From Lophium mytilinum (taxonomy: Eukaryota > Ascomycota > Dothideomycetes > Mytilinidiales > Mytilinidiaceae), in assembly GCA_010093605.1 (NCBI GenBank), contig MU004197.1:1488707-1552706 (forward strand): 64,000 nt of DNA. Reading direction: 5' to 3'. Positions 1 to 13,415 of the stretch are shown in pieces; the first letter of the stretch is position 1; the number at the start of each line of letters is the position of its first letter. The notes beneath the pieces are model-generated. The model ran no database searches. It saw only the letters and a program-made list of their open reading frames with translations, and was not told the origin of the DNA. The position numbers and the translations under genes are program-made.

Positions 1-2600
1 TAACTAAGTTCTTTTTATATTATAGACCGCGACTATAGTCTATAATCTTACTTTTTCCTAAGAACCTCTATTAGAACCTTTACCTTTAAAGTAGCTAGAG
101 CCGCGCTTATTATTAAGGGTTTTATAGTTATTAAAACTATTATTATTATCTAAGAGTTCTTCTACGCGTATAGCGCGATTATTAAGATAAGGTACTAGAG
201 ATGCGTCTAATTAATAAGTAGTAAAGCCTAATTTATTAAGTTAATTTATAGAGTAGTATAGGTTTTAAGTAAAGTACTTAGAAAGATAGTAGTAGAAATA
301 CTTATCTTTCTTTATAAGTACTTCTTTATCGCCTTTATAGAGTTTATTAGAGGGGGCCTAGTTAGAGGGAGGTATAATCTTAATATTCTCTTAGGTTATA
401 GAGGCGGTAGCTATAGTTAAAGGGCGTAGAGTATAGTTATAGTTATAATTATAATTATAGTTACGCTAATTATAGTTATTATAGTTATAATTATTGCAAT
501 TAAAGCCTTAGGGCTAGTTATAGTTAAAGTTACTAAAGCTATAGTTATTACTAGGTTATATACTTTTATTAATACTATTATTATAGAGCTATTTATATAT
601 AGCATTAATATACTATAGACTAGTAGTAAAGCCTTTACCTAAAATAGCGCCGGTAATAATATCTAGATAGAGTTTTTACTTAAGATTATAGATATTATTA
701 TAGCCTCTATAGCCTAGAAGGTAGATTATATATAATTTTATTAGTTTCTATATATAGTTAGGTATTATACTACTTATCTAGATAAGCTTATAAAGCTTAT
801 TCTTAGTAGTACTAATCTTATTAAAGTTATTATATTAGAAGTCTAAGAATATAATAGCTTTCTAGATAGTAAGAAAAAGCTAGTAGCTATCTTACTAGGC
901 GCGGAAGCCTTTAAGAGGTATGCCCGTAAAACGCTTACTAAAATAGGTAAGATATAAGAGTTTACTAGATCTTATAGTATAGCTACTATAGTTAACTTTA
1001 TTTAGAAATCTATAATAGAACTTAGAGTACTTATCTTTATTATCTTTAAACTTATTTAGATAGAGCTAGAACTTATCTTCTATATAAGGAACTCTATTTA
1101 GAGTAATACTAAGATTTTAATAATCTTTAGATATCTTAATATAGGGGTCTTAGTAAGGGTAGTAGTAATAGCTTATATTTTATAACTATAAGTATAAGTA
1201 TAAAAGTAAGTATTAATAAGAGTAATACTTATAAGAGTAGTTATAATAATAAGATAGACTATAGATATAATTATAGTAATAAAAAGAGCTTCTATTATTA
1301 GATAAGGGCGGGCTAGAGTTATAGTAACTGCGTACGTGCTCTATAGTGCGGTAAGCTTAATTTTTATTACTTATATATTCTATAGTATAGTAAGATTAAT
1401 TAGTATTATAGCTATTAGTATTATAATCTACTAAGGGGCTATTATCTACTTATACTTCTTCTAATTTAATTACCCTGTTAAGGGAGGTAAGTAGATCTTT
1501 AGCCGCTGTAGTAATAGAGTTTTAAAGTAGTAGAGGTATAATAAAATAGGTTAGATAAAGTACTATAGATATTATAGAAGCGGCTTATATAGTTAGCGCG
1601 GGTATAATAGTATACTAGAGCGTCTATAGTATCTTAATTTTATTTTCTAATATAGTAAGATAAGTATTATATTTATATTTATTCTTAGCTACTTAAGTAA
1701 GATTAGCTATAAGGCGCTTAATAATCTTTTCTTACTCTATAGATTACTTATTAGCTTAAATATAGTTCTTCTACTAGGCTTTAATATCTATATTAAGAGA
1801 AGTAATTATATTCTTATAGGTATAGAGTTTATTTTTATACTCTTCTAGTTTAGTTTTAATATTAAGTAGGTGTTTAAGTTTCTTATATATAGCTTCTAAC
1901 TTATTATTCTTTTTATTATATTTATTCTTAAGAACTCTAATCTTATCTTAGAGGTTATACTGCGCTTTCTAGTTATTCTTATATATTTACTAGAGAATCT
2001 TAGTTATAGCTTAATAGCTTCTAAGAATATAGAAGAAGTAGATAGAGTTAGCTTAGACTTATATAAGAAAGTCTTAAGAGTCTATAATTTTAATTGCGCC
2101 GTTAAACTACTTATTACTAGAAAGAAGTAAATAGTCTAGAAATTTAGTAATATTATTAATAGTATTAAGAAATATGCCTAGGTTACGGCCCTAGCTAGAA
2201 GTATAGTACTTAATAATAGAGCTATAGATTATTAGGTCTAGGGTATATATAGAATTATTAATATTATTATCTTTAGTAGTGTCTTTATTCTAGATAAGCT
2301 AATTTTCTTTCTCTTAAGTAGGCTACTAAGTATTATCTATATATATTATTTAAGTAGACTATTAGGTATCTTCTTTAGTTAGCTTTTAAAGGGGCGCGCT
2401 CTTTAGAGTCTTATAAAAAGACTTAGAGGGCGCGTAGAACTATAGATAAGATAGTAGAAAGTAGAAGGCTAGTTATAAGCTACTACGCCTAGAATATCTA
2501 GGTTCTATTCTAGCGCCTAGTAGAGGCGGTAGATTACTTATTATAAAGAATATAGTAATAGCGCTTAGTAAGGTAGAGTAGTATAGCTATATACTCTTTA
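1..2600 (-). mobile_element. Fossil LTR retrotransposon, gag-like part, minus strand
   Basis: Read on the minus strand, about 2500-1600 looks like a Lys/Glu/Asn-rich coiled coil. About 1400-700 resembles a fungal retroelement capsid region, and near 250-310 there is the outline of a CCHC zinc-knuckle stretch followed by a Gly/Lys/Arg-rich tail. This order fits a gag gene, with pol expected to the left beyond the window start. The copy is heavily broken and old. No LTR could be delimited, so the right edge (about 2600) is approximate. A gypsy-type origin is more likely than copia but unproven. Confidence 0.45.
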
Positions 2601-3299
2601 GTATTATATATATAGTTTATATAGATACGCCTTACTAAGCTATTAAATAGCTTAGTAAATAAGAATTAAGGTATAAGAGTTAAAGTAGTAATAGTAAAAA
2701 AGAATTAGTACTAGTTAGAGTATTAATATAACCTAATATTATAGTTATAGTATAGAGAAGCTTAGTATATATAAAGTAACTAGATAGATTAATTTTAAAA
2801 GGTTATATAAAAAGTAGAAAGAGAGGCTTCTAGGTAGAAACTATATACATAGAGAAGAGAGGTATATAGGCGCTAGGCGGGCTAGTATATAGGCGGCGCT
2901 AGGTAATATAATAGGTATAGAGGTAGAAGGCCGGTAATAAATAAATATATAACTAAAGGGTAGAGTATAATCTATTATAGAAAGAACTCTATAAGAATAT
3001 TATTAATTAGGCTAAAGATAGAGCTCTAATTACTAGTATTATTAGCTATAGTATTATTAGCTATAGTATTATAAAGATAGTAATTAATAGTATATAGAGT
3101 CTAAAAGAAGAAAAGAGTTAAAAAAAAGATAAGAATATATAGAAAAAATAAATAATAGCTATTAAGCTTTACTATATAACTTTACTCTATACTAATACTT
3201 AAGCTATAGATTATCTACTAGCGCTAATACTTAAGCTTTAGTCTAGAAAGTATATAAAAAATAGTAATACTAAAATAGTAATACTAAAATAGTAATACT
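2601..3299. other. RIP-degraded sequence, nothing recognised
   Basis: AT-rich sequence between the gag-like fossil and the transposase fragment. It may hold the 5' end of the minus-strand LTR element or the terminal repeat of the DNA transposon. I could not match either. Confidence 0.5.
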
Positions 3300-3590
3300 A
3301 TATATAGAGTATATATTAAATAGAAAGGCTATATAAAGTATATACTTAGGCCTTCTTCTCTATCTACTTCTTCTTCTTAACTTACTTCTTTTTAATCTAG
3401 ATATTAGTATTACCTCTCTTATATATATCTAGCTCTATCTAGATTCTATCTATCTTCTCTTTTATATAGTATACTTCTCTAGCTATATAATAGAACTACT
3501 TTTAGATAAAGTAATTATACTAGCTTAGCTTAATAGTAGCTCTTAGAAAGTTACTAAAGTTATAATAGAGTAGATAGAGGTAGTAGTAAT
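3300..3590 (-). mobile_element. Tc1/mariner-type transposase, C-terminal piece
   Basis: Minus-strand translation just left of the gypsy insertion resembles the C-terminal tail of fungal Tc1/mariner (IS630-like) transposases: a segment like SNFLRA-IKLS followed by a Phe/Tyr-rich stretch and YYIKEKID. It continues, across the gypsy element and its target duplication, the transposase reading that stops at 11,871. The gene is therefore split by the later insertion. It carries many RIP-type changes and is dead. The left terminal inverted repeat was not found, so the outer limit is a guess. Confidence 0.55.
3586..3590. repeat. Target-site duplication GTAAT, left copy
   Basis: GTAAT immediately left of the 5' LTR, identical to 11871-11875. 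Five bases is the size expected for Ty3/gypsy insertion. The sequence is simple AT-rich DNA, so chance contributes somewhat to the match. Confidence 0.8.
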
Positions 3591-3811
3591 TATTATAGCC
3601 GTAATGTAACCCTTATCGTAATACATTCCTATTATAGGTAACGGCGTTACGTGGCCTCTATTACGTGCCACCGTTACCTAACCACGCTTAGCGCTAGCCT
3701 CGCCTACCTCTCGGCCGGCGCTCCGCACCCTACTCTCTCTTTTTATAGCTACTTTATTATATACTTAATACTATCTAGTTTTCTATTATAATTTTATATT
3801 ACACTATAATA
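3591..3811 (+). repeat. 5' LTR of the gypsy element
   Basis: 221 bp matching 11650-11870 end to end. It retains GC-rich words such as ctctcggccggcgctccgc that escaped RIP, which makes the pair easy to recognise. Confidence 0.93.
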
Positions 3812-6800
3812 TAAAGTAGCTACCCTTCTAGCTTCTAGAAGATATTAAAAGTACTTTTTTTATCTACCTATCTATATATATATATACTGGCGCCCCTATA
3901 GCTACTAAAATTTAATTCCTATAACCTTTATTAATAAGAAACTAATATAGAAGAAAACCCTATAATCTTAGAAGGCCCTATAACCTTATAGTAAGAACGC
4001 TACACCCTATTATCTATACCTAACGCGCAGGCCCTATAAACCTACTTACTATCGCGCCTCTACCCGCGCACGCGTAAACTAACTAAAACTAGCGTAGTTA
4101 TTATTATTTACTAATTAGCTCTACTGCTAAGAACGGCGCTAGGCGCTTACTACTAAGAAGCGTACTAGCTACGCCTACTTACTAGCTTTTATAAAGGCCC
4201 TATAACCTTTCTACCTATACTAATCTTTTTCTTTATCTATCTACTAGGATACTATCTACTATTACCTAACTAGTAATAGTTAACTAGCGCAACCCTTTAA
4301 TACTAGTTTCTTCTTATTTAAGACCCTATAAGTAGAATTAACTGCCTATAATACTAAGTTATAGTAAATATACTACAGCGCATTTAAAAGCTCCCTCTAG
4401 CGGTGTATACACTAATAAGAGTAGTAATACTAACCTATATCCTGCCCTTAATAGCTAAGCTACCTAGTTAATACTAGCCTCTAACTCTTAGTAAGTATAA
4501 TAAGAGACCTAATACGCTAAAGCCTTATATAAAAAGGCAGGTAAATTATCTTAATATAGTATTAGTTCTACCCTAGAGTAGCTAGCCGCTTATAGTAAAC
4601 TCTATATACTAAAGGCTAGTACTATTAAACTAGGTGCAGCCGTAGCCTATAGCCGCCTCTAGCTAACTACTATTCTCTAGCGCAGTAAGCGCTCTCTTAA
4701 TCTAGAGAATAAAGAGTTCTATATTACCTCTAATAAGAAAGATAATAAATAGCTAGACTAGAAGCTTAATAAACTTAATAAAAAAGATAATACCTAATTC
4801 TAGTTAGCTATAGACCTCTAGAAAGTAGTCTACTTTACTTAAGGCGACCTTCTTAATATATAGAATAATAATGTTCCTGCCAGCCTAGTCCTTTTATTTA
4901 TTTAGGAAGCCTAGCGCACTAAGAACTATAATAATAACCTACCTCCCTTAGTATAGAGCCCCTCCGGGCTAACTATAGTTATATTATTATAACCTAACCC
5001 GGAGTTACCTATACTAGGCGCATTAGAACACCGCAACTTTAACTATTATAAGTTATACTTTACTATAATAGCCGAAGGTATTATATTCCACGTTAATTAT
5101 AATAGAATAGCTAACGCCGTTAATATTAACCTTAACTCCGCTAAAGTATTCTATAACGCAGTTTCTAAGTACTATAAAGATATATACTATAGAGTTACTA
5201 TATTCTAGTAGAACCTAGAATTACTTTAAGAGGACTACTAAGCCCGGGATATAGAGTTAACTACTCTTTATAACTAGGCTTAAGACCTAAATAAGATCTT
5301 ACGCTTGCAAGCTAAAGTCGCCTAGCTAAATAAGAATATTGCGCGTCTTTAATTAGAAAATAAGAAGGCGTATACTAAGTATAATTAATAGTTTATAATA
5401 GAATATAAGGCTTATAAAGCTAAGATTCTTCTACTTAGTAAAGCACGCCTAGAGATTAAAGCTCTCTATTAAAACATTGCTATAGCGTAATAGAATTTAA
5501 ATTAACTATAAACCTAGCGTAACTACTTTAAGAATCTTAGTCTTATATATAAGCGGCAGTATACTAACTTAAAAGTAAATAGAATAGTAATATTAGCGCC
5601 CGTATAAGTACGCCGCGCTGCCGCTGCTACCGCAGGCAATCTTAACTACAACTTAGCGGACGATAATAATAATAACGCTAATTACAACAACTTTGCTATT
5701 ATAGATAATAACGCTATAGCCTAGATTACCTATCTATAGCTTAATAGAGACTATAAGCCTAAATTCTATAACCTCTAGAAATTTACTAGTAAGAGTAATA
5801 AGTACTAATACCTATCTTAGAAGAGCTATACCTACGCTATCTTCTAATATAAAGGGCTGGCCTACCTAGATAAATAGAGTAAAATAGAATACATTAAGTT
5901 ATACTACGTTAATTACGCGGAATTAATTATTCGCGGCTATACCTAGTTTAAGAAGCCCTTACTAAATAAGAACTTTAAGACTCTTAACTAGATATTTACT
6001 TATATAAACCTATATTTTACTATCTTTAATAAACCCGCGTATATAGATAATATTCTCTATAGTAATAGAGTAAAGATAAAGAACTATAAGATATAGAATA
6101 TATATATATTACGCTTTAAAGAAATAACTAACATTAATAATAAAAATAAGATACTCTTTACTTCTAAGAAGGGATAGCTTAAATATCTTCTACATCCTAA
6201 GCTTAGCTGTTAGGTATTCGGCAGCGCTAATAGCTACTAGAATTAGCCCACACTTATAGCTGCGGTATTCCGCGCTAAAGCCTTTCTTTAGAATAGCGCT
6301 TAGTATAATACTATCTAACCTACTTAATTATCTAGTTTCTATAATAGCTATATAAACAACTATAATAGCTATAGTAATAACTACTTAAGTAACTACTAAC
6401 TAAATAACTACTAGAACCGCCGACCTAAATAGAACTATAGATAGAAATTATCTACTTCTAATAACAATAGTAAGAATTAAGGTAACTACGCTATTTACCT
6501 TCCTCTATTAGTTATATTAGTTCTACGCACTAAGAGCTACTACTTCTACTATATTAAGAAAGGTTACTAAGCTAATAACTCTAAGCGCTCTTATGCTAAT
6601 AACCCCCCTCTATCTAAGCGCAAGCTAACTAAGCGCCTATCTAAGGCTAAGAGCAGCCTTAACCTTAAGCTCTCTATAATCTACTATATTAATAAGGATA
6701 GTTTTAATAACCTAATATCTATTAATAGTAATAGAGAGGACCTTACTATTATTACTTACGCTAATAAACTCTTATCTTCCAGCGTCCTTAGCGATAGCAG

Positions 6801-8012
6801 CAGCCCCGATAATAGTAAGGGAGAGGGTTTTATATAGGCTCTAACTATAGTTATAGATAGAGCTATATAGAATTCTTTCTAAGTACTATTATAGCCTGCA
6901 TCTAAGAGTTAGAACGGCCGCCTTCTAAGCCTAATAAAATCCAGCTATTAGCTTACTCTACTAACTTAACTTAAGATATTACTTATAGTAAGCAGTTAAA
7001 TTTTAAGTATAGAATTTATATATCTATTAGTATAACTAATAGCTGCTGCCTTATAGACACGGGCTACTTCTACTTTATATTTATCTTATAATTATACGCT
7101 AAAGTTAATAAGCTAATAATACTACTACTAGCTACTTCTATTTCTCTACGCTTAGCTAATAGTATATCTATAAAGCTTGTAACCTATAAGGCCTAGCTTA
7201 CGCTATTCTTAGAAGCTTACACGGAGAATATATAGTATTATATTACTAACCTTAAGGGCTATAATATTATCTTAGGCATACTATAGTTTAAGAAACATAA
7301 GCCTAATATTATATAGGGCGAGCACGCTCTTAATTTTAATAAGGACTTCTACTATAATTATTATCTATATATAGATAGATACAGACGCATATAGAGTAAT
7401 AGTAAAGACTATAATATTATCTAAGTAGGTAAGTATATATATAATACTATACTTTAAGAAGTCTTTAATAAGTATTAAAAACTTAGCCTAGAACTAGATA
7501 AGGTAAAAGATATAATAGCAGCCTACTAAAAGCTCTAGTGCAACGGTAAGAAAGACTATATTATCTAACTCTAGGATAATAATTAGGTAAAACTATAATA
7601 AATAGAGGATTATAAACGCTATTAGCCTTAGCCTATAACTTATCCTCTATAAATATCTACCCTAGAAATAGATCCAGCTCTATATAGCCTTGCTAAACTT
7701 AATAATATCTTTAATAACGCGTAGATAGCTGCTTTTACCGCTAATATATTTACTATTAACCCTTCTAATTACTAGAAGTTCTTTAAGAAGATAAATTAGC
7801 CTCTAATTACTAATAAAGAGATTAAGGAGTTACTTTCTAATTAGCTACACTATATAGTAGATGCATAGGATCCCTATAAAGCTAATAAGCTTCCACCTTA
7901 TTAACTAATAGACTATGTAATTAACGTCCTCCCTAATTTTAAGCCGCCTGCCCGGAAAGTATACGGCCTTTTAAGAGATTAAGCCGCCATTATTAAAGCC
8001 TTTATTAATAAA

Positions 8013-8348
8013 ATGCGCGCTAAAGGTTTTATTTATCTAAGCTCCTCCTTCTATGCTGCACTAACCCTAGTTATTAAGAAACTAGGTAGAGGACTCCGCG
8101 TTTATATTAATTACTATAGTCTTAATAAGATTAGCATTAAAAGCTGTAATATACTACCGCTTATAAAAGACACTCTTATACTACTAGCTAAAGCTAAGTA
8201 TTATACTAAGCTTAATGTAATTAGTGCATTTAATACACTTAGAATTAAAGAAGGTAATAAGTATAAAATAGCTTTTCTTACGCGCTGGGGACTATTTAAA
8301 TTTATAGTACTTCCGTTTAGACTATATAATGCACCTAGCTCTTTCTAG
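8013..8348 (+). pseudogene. Reverse-transcriptase remnant of the gypsy fossil
   Basis: The longest stretch of the element that still reads open. It resembles the Ty3/gypsy RT core: the segment before palm motif A, then the region of the LPFGL-NAP motif near its end (here LPFRLYNAPSSF). It is one part of the broken element and not a gene. Confidence 0.85.
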
Positions 8349-11300
8349 GCCTATATTAATAATACCTTATAAGAGCACCTTAATAACTTCTATACTATAT
8401 ATATAGATAACGTCTTAATATATAGTAATATACTAGAAGAATATAAGGCGCATGTTCTTATAATTATTACTAAGCTCCGCAACGCTAGCCTATTTCTTAA
8501 CATTTATAAATGCGAATTCGCCGTTAATAAAGTTAAATATCTTAGTATACTTATTAGCGTTAACGGCGTTTAAATAGATCTAGCTAAAGTCTAGACTATA
8601 CTTAACTAGCTAACGCCATGGAATCTTAAGAACATCTAGGCCTTTCTAGAATTCTATAACTTCTACTATTACTTTATTATAGACTACTCCGCGTTTATAG
8701 CTCTACTAATAACGCTAACCTCTACTATATAAAAGAGTTTTAAGTTTCTATAGCTAGATAATAGCGATAAAGCTAAGGCCTTCTATAATATTAAGAAATA
8801 TTTTTGCGTAGCTCTATAGCTTATACTATAGAACCCCAACTATAATACCTAGGTTAAATATAATTCCTCTAACTATATAATAGCCGCCGTGCTATTATAG
8901 GTCTAGCCTAATAGAACGCTTTATCTAGTTACCTTTATATTATAATATATAATACTATAATAGATTAACTACGCCATCTATAATAAAGAGCTTCTTGCTA
9001 TAGTACTCGCCTTTAAAGAATAGAGACTAGAGCTCGCCGAATAAGAATAGAAATATAATAGCCCTATTAATATTATTTTAGATTATAAGAACCTTTAAAT
9101 ATTTATAACCTCTAAGCGCCTTAATTATTAACAAGCTTACTAGGCTAAGTTTCTAGCTAAGTTTAACTTTAAGATTATATATAAACTAGGTAAGTAGAAT
9201 AAAAAGCCTAACCTGCTAACCTAATAACTAGGTAATAAACTAGCCCTAGGAGATAATAGGTATAAGTATTAAGAATAAGTTATACTAAAGCTATCTAACT
9301 ATAAGCTAGAAATGTATTACGCTATTAAGCTTATATATATTCTTACTAATACGCTTAAATATACTCTAGTTAAACTAGCCGAGATAATATATAACTTTAG
9401 CAAATTTAATTACCTAGATAATAATAATAACGTCTAACTAGTAGTAGTTACGCGTATACGCCCTCCGCCCGCAGCTCTAGATAAGCTAAATAACTCTAGA
9501 CCACGCGTTTACATAAGGGGCCGCCCTAAGAAATTAACTACGCCTATAGCTTCTTAAATAGCAGCTACACTAGATAAGATAAATAACTCTAGCTAAGCTC
9601 GCCTATAAGGACGCCCTAAGAAAAATAAGACACCCCTAGTAGATAAGCTATATAATTCTACTATTAAGAAACTGCCTATAGATAATAAGCTAAATAATTT
9701 ATCTTATAAAATAGTTTTTATAGGTAATTAAATTCTTTAAAGGATCTAAAAGTATTCTAAAGGCAACCCTATTATATAAGCTATTAAGTACGCTAAACGC
9801 CGTAACTAATAATAACTGCCTGCGCAGTTCTATTAAGATTATTACTTATAAATAGAACTAGGCGACTGTAAAGTTATTAATAACCTCCTCTATATCTGTA
9901 AGCGGCTCTACGTTCCGGACATTAAATAACTACGCACTTATATTATACGCTTAATGCATAAACCTAAACTAGCTAGACACGCTAGAATAATATTAACTTA
10001 TGCACGACTTTATAAGCACTATTATTAGCCTTAGTTAACGTTCTTTATTAACTAATACGTTGGCGCCTATTTCGCCTGCAAGAGATTAAAGCACTCTTAA
10101 GAGGGTAAATAAGAACTACTTCGCCCTCTACCTATTCTAGATAGATACTAGCACTATATTTTAATTAACTTTATTACTCCTCTACTAATCTATAAATAAT
10201 AGGGTTGCAAGCTTAAATATATTATAGTAGTAGTTAATTAGTTCTCTAAAAAGAGGAAGTTTATAGCTATAGACTCTATAGAAGCTAAAGACGTTACTTA
10301 GGCGTTTATTAAATAGATCTAGCGCGAAGAAGAATATCTATACTCTATTGTTTCTAACCGCGGACTATAATTTATATTGCACTTTTAGAAATAACTATGC
10401 GCCCGAGTTAGAATAAAGCTAAAACTTTCTACTACTTTTTATCTAGAAATGGACGGTTAGACTAAAATTATAAATATAGCGCTTAAATAGTATCTACGCG
10501 CCTACATTAACTATAAATAGGATAACTAGGTAGATCTTTTACCTATCGCTAAATTTAAAGTAAATTTAGATAAGATAACTACTAGCATGTCCCCTTTTAT
10601 TACTATAAAAGGATATAACTCTTACTCTAGTCTTAAACTAGCTAATAACTCCGTAGTTAAAGAACTATAGAAACCCCTAAGAGAAAAAGCTAACGCGCTT
10701 ACTAAGTAACTAAATAATCTTTACCTCTTCCTTTATAACAAGTTAATATAGGTTTAAGCTAGATAAGAAGAATTTACTAATTAAAAATAAAAGCCGGCTA
10801 TAGAGTTTAAAGTTAGTAACTAAGTTATACTTAACGCCTGTAATATTAAGACCTAACGCCTAAATAAGTTACTTAACTATAAATAGCTTAGTCTATTTAA
10901 GGTTACTAGAGTTATTAATAACGCCGCTTATAAGTTGTCCCTGCTATATACTATAAAGGGAGTCTTTAACGCCTTCTACCTATAGCTACTTTATTATATT
11001 ACGCATAAACTATTAGAAGGTTAGATCTAGAAAGAACCTAGACCCGTTAAAATTAATAAAGAAGGCTATAAGTAATAGAATATTAATAAAATTATTAACT
11101 TATATATTAATAAGGCTATACTTAACCTAGCTATAAACTAAAAAGGCCTGCTTTAGTATAAGATTCTCTATACCAGTCACCCTAAATAGAACGCTAATTC
11201 TTAATAGAAGTTCTATACTAGTATTACTAACTACTATAATATTATTATAGACTATTACTATATCTACCTAAAAGTAAAAGGACCTTATAAGTTCTTCTAG

Positions 11301-11649
11301 AAATCTAAACACTAGAAGCTACTACTCGCTCTAATTATAATAACGCTCTATAGATAACGCCTATTCCCTGCCTTACTAACCTAACTAGCACTAGTTAGCT
11401 AAGCTATTATTAACTATATTAAATAACACTGCACCGCGTAGACTGCGCAATAAAGCTTAGTAATGCACGTAAGATTAACTATATTACTAACCTTATATCT
11501 AAGGCTTAGTAAGTACCTACTATAACCTAGAAGAATAATAAGCCCTTTATATAACTATAAAATTAACTAAAGAAGAACTACTCTATAGTAAGTATATATA
11601 CTAGAATAGAAAGGCTGCATATATATAGCTTTCTTTTAGAGGGGGGTAG

Positions 11650-11870
11650 TATTATAGCTATAACGCGACCCTTATTATAATATATTTCTATTATAGGTAA
11701 TAGCGTTATATAGCCTCTATTACGTGCCACCGTTATCTAACTACGCTTAGCGCCAGCCTTACCTACCTCTCGGCCGGCGCTCCGCGCCCTACTCTCTCTT
11801 CTTATAGCTACTTTATTATATACTTAATACTATCTAGTTTTCTATTATAATTCTATATTATACTATAATA
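11650..11870 (+). repeat. 3' LTR of the gypsy element
   Basis: 221 bp matching 3591-3811. The run agaggggggtag just upstream is the expected polypurine tract. Confidence 0.93.
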
Positions 11871-11875
11871 GTAAT
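11871..11875. repeat. Target-site duplication GTAAT, right copy
   Basis: GTAAT immediately right of the 3' LTR, matching 3586-3590. Confidence 0.8.
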
Positions 11876-12760
11876 AGTATTAGATTTATATCTTTAAAGT
11901 TATAAATATTAACTCTATTAGGTTAAAATTAGAGAAGTATAGCAGTAGATAGTATACTATATAGCCTTACGCCTAGATTACTAGTATAAGGGCTTTATTA
12001 GTATATATTTCTATATTATCTAAAATAATAACCTTAAAGCGCCCTTTAAACTTACCTTTAATTACTAGTAGAAAAGTAGTAATAACCTAGCTATAGAATT
12101 TCTTAGTATTAAAGTAGCCCTTTTATATATCTATATATAGTAGCTAACCTTCTATACTTATTACTATATATATACTCTATATCTTTCTATATATTATATT
12201 TATATTATACTATACTAGGCTTCTAATAGGCGCGTATATATAGTAGCACTAGCTAGTCTTTTTATTAAAGATAGACTTATTAAGAAAGATAAGATTCTCT
12301 AGATTATAGTAGCTAGTAGCCTTAAGGTACTTCTTCTATAGCTTCTTACTAGTATAGTTTAACTAGTATTAAGCCTCTTTTTTACTTTATCTATTTCTCT
12401 TAATTATATATAATACTATTAGCTATAAAGCTTTAATACTATACTCTAGATTAAGCTATATTATAATTTTATTTTAGTTATACTAGCCCTTCTTTAAAAG
12501 CTACTAAAGTACTACTATTTTATCTACTATTATAAGCCTTCTTAGCTATTCTATCTAGATAAGATTTAGCCTTATAGGTATACTATACTAAAGTATATAG
12601 TTTTATATATTATAAACTATCTATAAAGTAATATAAATAGTATTAGTAATAAAATTAGTAGGCTAATTAAGCTAGAGAAGTTAGATAATATCTAGGTACT
12701 AAGAAGTAGATAATAAGTACTAATTCTAGTATTTAGTTTAAGCGCTAGCTATAAGAAGAA
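11871..12760 (-). mobile_element. Tc1/mariner-type transposase, N-terminal and catalytic part
   Basis: Minus-strand translation shows, from about 12,600 to 11,880, a helix-turn-helix-like start, a middle part with a DKSIFYKK-like strand, and near 12,020-11,890 the catalytic block of DDE transposases. That block reads DNIEIYTNKAL followed by YFSNFNLIELI, matching the family's DNA-H-sK-L and PYSPDLNPIE motifs. The reading is cut at 11,871 by the gypsy element and resumes at 3590. Many RIP-type nonsense changes make it a dead DNA transposon. The right inverted repeat should lie near 12,800-12,980 but I could not identify it. Confidence 0.65.
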
Positions 12761-13415
12761 TCTAGTAAAAGATTAAGTTATAGTTCTATACTAGAATACT
12801 AGAAAAAGTTAGTATATAGGCTCTAATATATATATAAAAGGCCTTACTAATAATTAATTTAGATATAATAAAATAGTATTAAAAATTATTAATTTCTATA
12901 CTATAATTCTATATATACTTATATAAATCTAGGTAGTATATATAGGGACTAGCGCTAAGCGCTAAACGCTTATTTAAATACAATAAATGCGACACTTATG
13001 CTAGCCTTGTCGCAACTTTAAATACGACCCTAAGAAATTCCTAGCCCTAAGTCTACGTCAGCTCTAAGTCTACGTCTCTTGTGCATGATCAGCTTGTTTA
13101 ACAGAGGTCTTTAGAGGCGCACCTATCTACACCTAAGCTAGAACTTTATTTTGCCTAGAATTTCTACAGTCTAGCAAGTCAGGCGCCATGATAGAACCGA
13201 AGAGCACAGATGAGCGGCAGCGCGCCCATGACGCGCCGGCAAGAGAATGGTCCAAGTATGTCGACGAAGTTATGACTGGCTTCGGGGAATGCGACATCAG
13301 AAAAGACGAAGGTAAGACCGCGGCATCTCGAGAAAGTATGTTACGATCCAATCACTTTTAGTGTGAATGCCTCGACGAGAAAAGGCTATCCTTCGCCGTA
13401 CCCGAAGCTAAATCC
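12761..13415. other. RIP-island boundary and upstream region of the first gene
   Basis: AT-rich sequence to about 12,985, then balanced sequence. The 11-mer taagtctacgt occurs twice near 13,050-13,075. A possible upstream exon starts with ATG near 13,191 (MIEPKSTDERQR...) and has a GTAAG donor at about 13,311. Joining it to the gene at 13,416 needs an acceptor near 13,405, so I did not include it. Confidence 0.5.

Larger units (their letters stand above)
3591..11870 (+). mobile_element. Ty3/gypsy-type LTR retrotransposon fossil, near full length
   Basis: An 8,280-bp element is bounded by two 221-bp LTRs in direct orientation and flanked by a 5-bp duplication, GTAAT. Order on the plus strand is gag-like region with a zinc-knuckle outline near 6520-6570, aspartic protease (LIDTG) near 7050, reverse transcriptase about 7900-8700, RNase H about 8700-9230, integrase about 9900-10750, and a chromodomain-like segment about 11,000-11,320. 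A purine-rich tract precedes the 3' LTR at 11,638-11,648. PR-RT-RH-INT order plus a chromodomain-like end points to the chromovirus branch of Ty3/gypsy. It is structurally complete but broken very many times by RIP throughout, so no protein can be made. The two LTRs differ at roughly 23 of 221 positions, all transitions, so LTR divergence reflects RIP and cannot date the insertion. Confidence 0.92.
1..12985. other. RIP-degraded, AT-rich, gene-free island
   Basis: The block is dominated by TA-rich strings (tag, cta, tat), and CA and TG dinucleotides are scarce, while some CG-containing words survive. That is the expected result of repeat-induced point mutation (CpA to TpA). No host gene is visible, and the only reading frames are short and belong to transposon remains. 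The boundary with normal-composition sequence is sharp, near 12,960-13,000, where CA/TG-containing sequence resumes. A dinucleotide RIP index was not computed. Confidence 0.9.

Noticed and set aside
11650-11870. Dating the gypsy insertion from LTR divergence
   Set aside because: All visible differences are transitions of RIP type, so the usual molecular clock does not apply.
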